Source: Rubritalea marina DSM 17716 (GTDB lineage: Bacteria; Verrucomicrobiota; Verrucomicrobiia; Verrucomicrobiales; Akkermansiaceae). From it: a DNA stretch of 64,000 nt. Both the position numbers and the translations under genes were made by a program. The DNA is taken from positions 124,001 through 188,000 of the forward strand of contig NZ_KB899251.1 of NCBI RefSeq assembly GCF_000378105.1. The letters are read 5' to 3'. Below are positions 26,779 to 33,672 of the stretch, piece after piece. Every line of letters starts with the position of its first letter. The stretch's first letter is position 1. The notes beneath the pieces were generated by a model. It did not search any database, was not told where the DNA came from, and saw nothing but the letters and a program-made list of their open reading frames with translations.

Positions 26779-27891
26779 ATGAGTAATAAAATTGAAGAGT
26801 CGGCCTCGATGGTTGTGGCGGCACTAGCTAATCAACTTAAGGCTGACGGTGTTGATGTTGTATCCTTGTCGATTGGAGACACACATTTTCCGTTAGATCG
26901 TGCTCTGCAAGCAGGCATTTCCGAGGCAATGTCAACCAACCGTACTCATTATTCACTGGCGCAAGGAGAAATGGACCTCAGGAATGCAGTGTCGAGAAGT
27001 TACAAAGGCACCTATTTGAGTGACGAAATAATCATAAGTCATGGTGTGAAGAATGGGTTGTATTCCTATTTTTTGGCTACAGAGCGTCAATCAGTATGCG
27101 CTATCGAGCCAGCATGGTTAGGCTATAAAGGGTTGTGTAGGCTTGCAGGAAAAAATTATTATGGAGTCAATAGGTATCAAAACAATTGGTTGGAATCATT
27201 GAAGGATTCTGAATTTGATATACTCATCATATGCAATCCCAACAACCCGGACGGCTATGTCTATAGAGATTCAGAACTCCAAACAATTCTTGAAATTGTA
27301 AAGGATAAGGGAGCTGAGCTTTTAATTGACGAAATATATAAGTTTTTCTCCTATGATCATGCTGTCGATAGTATGGCTAGGTTTAGAGGCCTTAAAAATG
27401 TGGTTCTTTTTGATGGTTTTTCGAAATCACATGCGATGACGGGATTACGAGTCGGTTACATTGCCAGTAAAAATGAAAGTCTTTGCCAACAGATTATCAA
27501 GGTGCAGCAGAACACGATTACCTGCGTGAATACGATTTCCCAGTATGGTTTAAGTCAAATAAATGAGTTAGATCGAGTAGTTTCAGGCTATGCAGCATAT
27601 TATGAAAAAAATCGCTCTTTAGTGTCTGAGATAATCCCTGAACTGTTGCCGTTTACTCCAGCTGGAGGCTTCTATTATTTTTTTGATTTAGGCCTTTTAG
27701 GAATCAAGTTGGATGCAAAAGACTTTTGTACGGGTCTTCTGGAACATGAGGCCGTAGCTCTTATTCCAGGGGGAGCGTATGGGAGTGGTTTTGATGATTA
27801 CGTTAGGCTTTCATTTTGTGTTGATACCGAAGAATTAAAAAAAGGGCTTAATAGGCTCAATAGCTATATTGAAAAATGCAAGGAACTATAA
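26779..27891 (+). CDS. PLP-dependent aminotransferase, class I/II
   Basis: A fold-type I aminotransferase like the aspartate/histidinol-phosphate group. Visible elements are VVSLSIGDTHFPL, HYSLAQGEMDLRNAV, IICNPNNPDGYVY, LLIDEIYKFFSYD and the PLP lysine K216 in FDGFSKSHAMTGLRVGYIAS. It ends with a GG(F/A)YYFFDLG substrate segment and VRLSFCV. I chose ATG 26779 because it is preceded by AGAAGG (26767-26772), a good Shine-Dalgarno that is rare in this window. It overlaps pseI by 16 bases. It is not a standard pse gene, and it may make an amino acid or keto acid used in the decoration. Confidence 0.85.
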   Translation: MSNKIEESASMVVAALANQLKADGVDVVSLSIGDTHFPLDRALQAGISEAMSTNRTHYSLAQGEMDLRNAVSRSYKGTYLSDEIIISHGVKNGLYSYFLATERQSVCAIEPAWLGYKGLCRLAGKNYYGVNRYQNNWLESLKDSEFDILIICNPNNPDGYVYRDSELQTILEIVKDKGAELLIDEIYKFFSYDHAVDSMARFRGLKNVVLFDGFSKSHAMTGLRVGYIASKNESLCQQIIKVQQNTITCVNTISQYGLSQINELDRVVSGYAAYYEKNRSLVSEIIPELLPFTPAGGFYYFFDLGLLGIKLDAKDFCTGLLEHEAVALIPGGAYGSGFDDYVRLSFCVDTEELKKGLNRLNSYIEKCKEL

Positions 27892-28898
27892 ATGTAAATG
27901 GGTTTAAAATTGGAGGGGCGGCGACATATGTAATTGCCGAGATTGGATCAAATTATAACCAAAGTTGGGAACTCGCTTTGGAATCGATCGATGCAGCTGT
28001 TGAGTCTGGCGCTGATGCAGTAAAATTCCAATCTCTAAACGTTGATAAGCTCTATCGTGATCCAAGTAAGAGTATCGTTGAACTACACAAGAAAATAGAT
28101 CTTAAGGAATCCTGGCATTATACTCTAGATGAATACTGTAAAAAGAAGGGGGTCACATTTTTTTCAGCCCCGACTTATTTTGATGCTATCGATTTATTAG
28201 AGGATATTGATGTGCCGCTATATAAACTAGCTTCTGCACAGATTGGAACCTTCCCTCAGTTGGTGAGGAAAGTTGCAAGTCTAGGTAAGCCGACTATAAT
28301 CTCAACGGGGATTGTTTCATATGCTGAGTTAGAGGGGGTAGTTAATATTTTTGAAGCTGAGAATAATCCAGACTATATCATCTTACATTGTAATAGTATG
28401 TACCCCACGCCATACGAGGAGGTTAATTTGGGGCGCATCGAGCTTTACCAGAAGATGTTTAACAAAATCGTGGGTTTTTCTGATCACAGCGATGGAGTAT
28501 ATACTGCAATAGCTGCTGTGGCCAAGGGCGCCAAAGTGATTGAAAAGCATTTTGCTATCGATAAAACATTGCCCGTACCTGATTCTCCATTTTCTTTAGA
28601 CCCTGACGAGTTTAAAAATATGGTAGAAGGGATTCGTATTACTGAAAAAGCGATCGGCTCCTTACCTAGAACACGACTAGAATCCTCTGAGAGTGAGTTC
28701 AAACAATCCATATTATACCGATTATTTGCCAAAAAAGATATTAAGAGAGGAGAATCTTTAAGTGTGGATGATGTTGATTTTTTGAGATATCCGGAAGGTA
28801 TCGATTGTCGTGATTTTGGTGTTTTTGAAGGAGCTTCATTGAGTGAAAATGTGGCAGTAGGCAGTTTGTTGTTACCCTCAATGTTCTCTTTGATATGA
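27876..28898 (+). CDS. pseI: nonulosonic acid synthase, PseI/NeuB family
   Basis: It condenses phosphoenolpyruvate with a 6-deoxy-hexosamine to give a nine-carbon nonulosonic acid. The TIM-barrel motifs are YVIAEIGSNYNQSW, ADAVKFQSLN, ILHCNSMYPTP and FSDHSDGVY. The C-terminal SAF/antifreeze domain spans residues ~285-340 (LFAKKDIKRGESLS). It reads YKLASAQIGTFPQLV where typical PseI reads YKIASFE-like and NeuB reads YKIGSGE-like, so its exact substrate is less certain. The start lies inside the aminotransferase end; the stop overlaps the next ATG (ATGA). Confidence 0.88.
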   Translation: MQGTINVNGFKIGGAATYVIAEIGSNYNQSWELALESIDAAVESGADAVKFQSLNVDKLYRDPSKSIVELHKKIDLKESWHYTLDEYCKKKGVTFFSAPTYFDAIDLLEDIDVPLYKLASAQIGTFPQLVRKVASLGKPTIISTGIVSYAELEGVVNIFEAENNPDYIILHCNSMYPTPYEEVNLGRIELYQKMFNKIVGFSDHSDGVYTAIAAVAKGAKVIEKHFAIDKTLPVPDSPFSLDPDEFKNMVEGIRITEKAIGSLPRTRLESSESEFKQSILYRLFAKKDIKRGESLSVDDVDFLRYPEGIDCRDFGVFEGASLSENVAVGSLLLPSMFSLI

Positions 28899-30088
28899 AG
28901 CAACGTGTGTTAATTTTGGCAATTGGCTGGGAGCAGGTTCCTCTGATTGAATTGTTAGCATTACGGGGTGATATCGACCTGTACGCTGTGCACTACTCCG
29001 AAGATTATTATAAAGGTGTCGAGTACAAAGAGGTCTTGATTGCTGACATGCTAGATTTTACGGAAATACTAGCCTTTGCGAAAAAAATTAGACCAACAGC
29101 TGTCATCTCTGACCAGGACGACTATGCTTACTTGGCTCAGTCATATGTAGCTACGGAGTTTGGGCTGCCAGGCCCCAGTGTGGATATTGCTGAGTTAGCA
29201 ACGAATAAGTACGTTCAACGCAAGCGTTGCCAGAAGATGGGTATAAGGGTTCCACGTTATGAGCAATGCCGTTCGGCTGAAGATTTGAAGGGCTTTGCTC
29301 AACGATGTGGTTACCCGCTGATTGTGAAGCCTGTGGATGCGCGTGGTAGCTTTGGAGTATCCAAAGTATCCAGTGCCGACGAGGTCACAGAGGCTTATAT
29401 GGAAGCATACAGAAACAGTATATCAGGATTGGTTATTGCTGAACAATTTATTGAAGGTGATGAAATTACTGTGGACGGATACTGTGTGGGTGGAGAGCCC
29501 ATGTCCATAGCCTTAGCTACGAAGTCGAAGCTAGGTGATGGACTGCAAGTTGCGATCGATATAGAATATCCAGGAGCTCTGGATAAGAAGTTGTACGAAA
29601 GAGCGATGCGAAACAATGAGGTAGTTTGTAGAGGCTTAGGATTTAGCTATGGCATGACGCATGCTGAGTACCTAATTGATTCTAAGGGGCATATTTATCT
29701 TGTTGAAGCTGCGAATCGTGGTGGTGGGTGTTTTACTTCCGAGCTCATAGTACCTAAGGTGAGTGGCGTAGATTTAGTTGAAGAATTAGTATTGAATGCA
29801 CTTGGGGAAAGCCAATTTGATGGATCTGAGATTGTAGTGGATAGGAACCAGGTGATTTTGAAATTTTTCACTTTTGAATCAGGTGTCATAAAATCGATAA
29901 ATGGACTAAATAAACTAGAGGTTGACCCCGATGTGTTAGAGTATCGATTAGCTTTCAAAGAGGGAGAGGTGATAGCGCCTATCACAAACGATGCAGACCG
30001 CCACGGTTTTGTGATTGTTCATGACAAGAAGGATGCTAGACGGAAAGCTGATCAAGTGATTGCCTCTATTACGATAGAGTATGAATAG
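28895..30088 (+). CDS. ATP-grasp ligase (carboxylate-amine ligase family)
   Basis: This 397-residue ATP-grasp protein has an N-terminal Rossmann-like domain (RVLILAIGWEQVPLIELLAL), DQDDYAYLAQSYVATEFGLPG, NKYVQRKRCQKMGIRVPRYE, an ATP-binding loop IVKPVDARGSFGVSKV and a metal-binding end IYLVEAANRGGG. It resembles carbamoyl-phosphate-synthase-like ligases found in LPS and nonulosonic acid loci. Translation is coupled to pseI by a 4-base overlap, so it likely acts on the same product or its precursor. The acyl donor is unknown. It is a different protein from the ATP-grasp at 21532. Confidence 0.78.
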   Translation: MKQRVLILAIGWEQVPLIELLALRGDIDLYAVHYSEDYYKGVEYKEVLIADMLDFTEILAFAKKIRPTAVISDQDDYAYLAQSYVATEFGLPGPSVDIAELATNKYVQRKRCQKMGIRVPRYEQCRSAEDLKGFAQRCGYPLIVKPVDARGSFGVSKVSSADEVTEAYMEAYRNSISGLVIAEQFIEGDEITVDGYCVGGEPMSIALATKSKLGDGLQVAIDIEYPGALDKKLYERAMRNNEVVCRGLGFSYGMTHAEYLIDSKGHIYLVEAANRGGGCFTSELIVPKVSGVDLVEELVLNALGESQFDGSEIVVDRNQVILKFFTFESGVIKSINGLNKLEVDPDVLEYRLAFKEGEVIAPITNDADRHGFVIVHDKKDARRKADQVIASITIEYE

Positions 30089-30165
30089 TGATTGAGTTGA
30101 TAGCTAGGCCATTGGATAGTTTTTTCATTTTACAACTTCGCTAGAGTTTTTAAGCATACAGAATA

Positions 30166-30867
30166 ATGTCATATTTCAAGGATCAGATAATAAGTGTCAT
30201 AAAGAATAATAGAATATCTTCGGTAGAAGTGGCTGATGCACTTGGGAAATCTGGTGTAATTGAAGGTTTACGCCCTCTTGTCTCCAAAAAGTTTACGGTT
30301 GGTGAAGTGAGTTACATCTATGGTCATAGCAAGTCAAATTGGCCTATTCATGAACAAGGTGAGGTAGTGAAAAAAGGTGGAGTTCTGTATGTTGATACAT
30401 TTGATTGCGGGAATCATGCAGCATTTGGCGACATTGTGGCAAAGTATTTCATACTTTATAAAGAGATTGAGGGAATCGTAGTGAATGGTTTGATGCGAGA
30501 TATCCATTCATTGATCAAGCAAGATTACCCGATCTGGGCTCAAGGCGTGACACCACTGGGTTGCTACAATAAAGAGGTGCAGCCAACGGCAGAAGTTCTT
30601 CAATTAGCTGAGGAAAATAGGCGAAAGATTGAGGGTGGTGTAGTAGTTTGTGATGACTCAGGCTGTACTCTGATTAGAAAGGAACAACTCACTAAAGATA
30701 CCTTGAAGCGCCTTCAATTTATCGAGTTGCAGGAGGACATATGGTACTACTGCATAGATACCCTAAAGTGGTCGACATATAAGACTATCTGTTTGAAGGC
30801 TTATCTAGGAGATCCTGAGGTGTTACCTGAAGTGTTGAGGCAGAAATTAGAGGAATACAATGTCTAG
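30166..30867 (+). CDS. RraA / HMG-aldolase-like protein
   Basis: The family includes RraA (RNase E inhibitor) and 4-hydroxy-4-methyl-2-oxoglutarate aldolases/oxaloacetate decarboxylases. Here the motifs are SSVEVADALGKSG at residues ~18-30, DTFDCGNHAAFGDIVAKY and VVNGLMRDIHSL, with the catalytic Arg-Asp pair present. A further ~70 residues follow the core (233 in total against ~160 for RraA), closer to the aldolase branch. It is 77 bases after the ATP-grasp gene and one base before the amidohydrolase gene, which suggests a two-step conversion of a small keto acid. An RNA-degradation role seems unlikely here. Confidence 0.7.
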   Translation: MSYFKDQIISVIKNNRISSVEVADALGKSGVIEGLRPLVSKKFTVGEVSYIYGHSKSNWPIHEQGEVVKKGGVLYVDTFDCGNHAAFGDIVAKYFILYKEIEGIVVNGLMRDIHSLIKQDYPIWAQGVTPLGCYNKEVQPTAEVLQLAEENRRKIEGGVVVCDDSGCTLIRKEQLTKDTLKRLQFIELQEDIWYYCIDTLKWSTYKTICLKAYLGDPEVLPEVLRQKLEEYNV

Positions 30868-31674
30868 ATGAGAATATTTGATTTCAACATCCATTTGCCG
30901 GCGCCGATCGAAGCAACGGTGAATGATCGTACGGCGACGGAGATGTCAGCTAATCATGATGAACTTATTAAGAGGTTAGACCAAGTTTCTTTTCTGCCTA
31001 AGTTGGCAGGAGCTAACTTTATGGTTTTTAATTCAAGCTTATTTTTAAGTGGGGATGCTTTTGCTGTATATGCCCGTAGAAAGGTAAAGAAAGTTGCGTT
31101 GACTATTCTAATCGACTTTAGGGACTCTGACTGTATTCGACATATAGAGGCTGCCCGTGCAGCGGGCACTCATTGTATTAAGTTTCACTCATACCAACAG
31201 CAGATCACTATTGATGATTATAAGGTGATAGTAGAATTATGTAAGTATGCAGAATCGCTAAATATGGCCATTTGCCTCGATGGTAGTTATGGAACTGCAT
31301 ACATGACTGAACATGATACAGTAGATTTTATCTGCTGTGTTGCTCGTCATATAACTGAAGTTCCAGTGATTGTGTTGCATAGTGGTGGCTTAAAATGCTT
31401 GAGCATATGCTTATTGGCGTTAGATCGGCCAAATATCTATGTGGAAAGTTCAATTTCACTTACCTGGTATTTGGGGTCAAGTGTAGAACAGGATTTGGCC
31501 TATATGTATAAAAAGTTAGGGCCAAATAGAGTGATGTTTGCATCCGATGACCCTTATTTTAAATTTGATGAAGCATTGAATGATGCTCAATCTTTCTACA
31601 ATAGGCATAAATTCTCTGATGAATTTTTAGATAGGGTGTTTTATCAGAACGCGGTAGATTTATTGGAGTTGTAG
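30868..31674 (+). CDS. amidohydrolase-superfamily (Amidohydrolase_2-like) protein
   Basis: A 268-residue TIM-barrel protein. The N-terminus reads FDFNIHLP where the family usually has D-x-H-x-H, so the first metal His is Asn (N7) and the second is kept (H9). Later positions IKFHSYQQQ, VLHSGG and FASDDPYFKF correspond to the other metal ligands. Family members hydrolyse amides and lactones or decarboxylate aromatic and keto acids. Its start directly abuts the RraA-like stop, and pseG begins two bases after its stop. The function is unknown; the changed first ligand could mean one metal site or loss of activity. Confidence 0.7.
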   Translation: MRIFDFNIHLPAPIEATVNDRTATEMSANHDELIKRLDQVSFLPKLAGANFMVFNSSLFLSGDAFAVYARRKVKKVALTILIDFRDSDCIRHIEAARAAGTHCIKFHSYQQQITIDDYKVIVELCKYAESLNMAICLDGSYGTAYMTEHDTVDFICCVARHITEVPVIVLHSGGLKCLSICLLALDRPNIYVESSISLTWYLGSSVEQDLAYMYKKLGPNRVMFASDDPYFKFDEALNDAQSFYNRHKFSDEFLDRVFYQNAVDLLEL

Positions 31675-31676
31675 CT

Positions 31677-32684
31677 GTGGGGAAGCAAGGTAGTCATAGG
31701 GTTGTTTTTTTTACTGAGCTTGGTGCGCGCATTGGTTACGGGCATGTGATGCGGTGCCAGACGCTTGCTAAGTGTCTAGTAGAGCTTGGTGTTTCGGTCA
31801 GGTTCTGTCTGTTCTCATACGACTGGAGAGAGGATCTTTATGATACTGGCTATGAGCAGTCCTACCATTCATGGCATGAAAATGAACTTCTGTTTAGTGA
31901 ACTGGTGAAGGAGGATACAATTGTGGTGGTTGACTCTTATCTCGCTAATCTAGATTCATACAAGTCGCTTAAACTTGCAGCTCAACGAGTAGTTGTAATA
32001 GATGATTATGACCGGATTGAGTACCCAGTTGATTGTGTTATTAATCCGAATATCTACTATCAAAGAAATGATTATCGATATAGCGGTGTGAGTTTTGCTG
32101 GAGGCCCGCGATATTGTTTGTTGAGAGATGAGTTTCATTTTGAACGTAATGAAATCCGTGTGCGAGAGAGTATACATGAGGTTCTCATAACAGTGGGTGG
32201 TAGTGATGTTAGGGAGCTGATTCCACGTTTGTTAGGTAAGGTGGTGGCAGTTTACCCTGAAATAAATTTTCATTGTGTGTGTGGTACGAGCGCCTATCAG
32301 CTCGACCTTGAAAGTTTAGCTTCGGCCTACAGCAACCTTAGGCTTTATGGTCGTGCTTCAGCGGTTGAAATGAGAAACTTGATGCAAAAAGCTGATTTGG
32401 CTATTACAGCCTGTGGACAGACACTGGGAGAGTTATCCTACATGGGAGTTCCAATGATCGGGATTTGTGTTGATGTTGATCAAGAGAAATTTAGAGACTA
32501 TTATGTCTCCAATGGTTTATTTTTATCTAGAATCGATTGGGATGATGTGGACTGGCTTGAAAAGATAAAAGAGGATTTAAATAAATTGAGTTCTTATAAC
32601 TTACGTAATAGAATGACGCATAACCTACATGGGTTGATTGATAGCCAGGGTGCAATAAGGGCTGCTAGAGTTATTTTAGGTTAA
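31677..32684 (+). CDS. pseG: UDP-2,4-diacetamido-2,4,6-trideoxy-beta-L-altropyranose hydrolase, PseG
   Basis: It removes UDP from the pseudaminic acid precursor. The catalytic signature GYGHVMRCQTLAKCL contains H23. The complete GT-B-like fold is present: the N-terminal half ends with GPRYCLLRDEFHF, and the C-terminal half has VLITVGGSDVRELIPRLL and ADLAITACGQTLGELSYMGVP. Its 335 residues are full length. The start codon is GTG, two bases after the amidohydrolase stop. This intact PseG makes the PseG-like half of the formyltransferase fusion redundant for hydrolysis. Confidence 0.9.
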   Translation: MGKQGSHRVVFFTELGARIGYGHVMRCQTLAKCLVELGVSVRFCLFSYDWREDLYDTGYEQSYHSWHENELLFSELVKEDTIVVVDSYLANLDSYKSLKLAAQRVVVIDDYDRIEYPVDCVINPNIYYQRNDYRYSGVSFAGGPRYCLLRDEFHFERNEIRVRESIHEVLITVGGSDVRELIPRLLGKVVAVYPEINFHCVCGTSAYQLDLESLASAYSNLRLYGRASAVEMRNLMQKADLAITACGQTLGELSYMGVPMIGICVDVDQEKFRDYYVSNGLFLSRIDWDDVDWLEKIKEDLNKLSSYNLRNRMTHNLHGLIDSQGAIRAARVILG

Positions 32685-32975
32685 TCATAGATGTCTGTTG
32701 CAGATCTGAGATGCCAAAATTTTATTGGGAGATATATGAGGGTGATTAAAGTATTCTTTGTGTATCAAATGAGCGTCCCAATTATTGCCTTGAGTTTGAA
32801 AAGGTGCCAAGATCTCACTATGATATTAGTATCGGCGTGGAAGGGTGTCGTATAATCCATTTTGAATATTTTTTGCTGGCCTAGCAAAAGACACGTCTAC
32901 ACATTCTCTACATGTCAGTTATTGATCTATTCATGAATAGCGGAAAATAGATACGAGTAGCCTACAGGGAAAATT
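32685..32975. other. 291-bp spacer with a possible promoter and a hairpin
   Basis: No gene is seen. It contains a perfect TATAAT at 32851-32856 without a good -35, and an inverted repeat TTTTGCT / AGCAAAA (32871-32877, 32883-32889) with a 5-base loop. The largest gap in the island's first half, it may separate two transcripts, with the second starting at the PIG-L gene. Confidence 0.35.
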
Positions 32976-33656
32976 ATGAGTAAAAATATTCTAGTAGTGG
33001 CAGCACATGCTGACGATGAGATCCTCGGTTGTGGTGGTACCATGGCCAAGCATGCCGATGCAGGTGATGATGTCGCAGTGATATTTCTCACCAATGGAGT
33101 TGGTTCACGCGGTGCTGGAGAAGAAGATTCTCAGAATGTTGAGCTTAGAGATTGTTCAGCTCAAAAAGCGTTGGGTATTGTTGGGGCTCGTTCACTCACA
33201 CGCTTGGAGCTTCCAGATAACGCCATGGACAGTGTCTCACGGCTCGAAATTATTCAAGCGTTGGAGCCGTATATAAAATCATTTCAGCCAGAGACCATCT
33301 ACACCCACCATGGTGGTGATCTTAACATAGATCACCGCCGAGTACTCGAAGCTGTCCTAACTGCCTGTCGTCCTCAGCCAGGTAGTTTTCTTTCGCAAAT
33401 TTACTCCTTCGAAGTAGCTTCTAGTACAGCCTGGCAAGGATCTTCTCTCAGTTCCGCATTTTCACCTAACCACTACATAGACATCAGTCAGCAACTTGAC
33501 CGCAAGCTGACAGCTCTCGAAGCCTATAGTGAGGAAATGCGTGATTTTCCACATGCACGCTCTATTAAAGCTCTAGAAGTACAAGCTAAATTTCGAGGAG
33601 CTCAAGTCGGACTAGAGGCAGCAGAAGCTTTCGTACTAGAAAGATCTATCGGATAA
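32976..33656 (+). CDS. PIG-L family N-acetyl-sugar deacetylase
   Basis: A zinc-dependent de-N-acetylase of the PIG-L/LmbE family. The signature AAHADDEILGCGGTMAKH is at residues ~9-26, and YTHHGGDLNIDHRRV supplies the later zinc ligand region. Its 226 residues are normal. In surface-polysaccharide loci such enzymes remove acetyl groups from GlcNAc-type or nonulosonic sugars. It follows a 291-bp spacer and precedes the capsule-type transferase by 16 bases. The substrate cannot be told. Confidence 0.85.
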   Translation: MSKNILVVAAHADDEILGCGGTMAKHADAGDDVAVIFLTNGVGSRGAGEEDSQNVELRDCSAQKALGIVGARSLTRLELPDNAMDSVSRLEIIQALEPYIKSFQPETIYTHHGGDLNIDHRRVLEAVLTACRPQPGSFLSQIYSFEVASSTAWQGSSLSSAFSPNHYIDISQQLDRKLTALEAYSEEMRDFPHARSIKALEVQAKFRGAQVGLEAAEAFVLERSIG

Positions 33657-33672
33657 AGAAAATACCCAAGAA

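Noticed and set aside
30166-30867. RraA as an RNase E regulator
   Set aside because: The protein is longer than RraA, carries the Arg-Asp pair of the aldolase branch and sits directly next to an amidohydrolase gene within a sugar locus, so a metabolic enzyme is more plausible.
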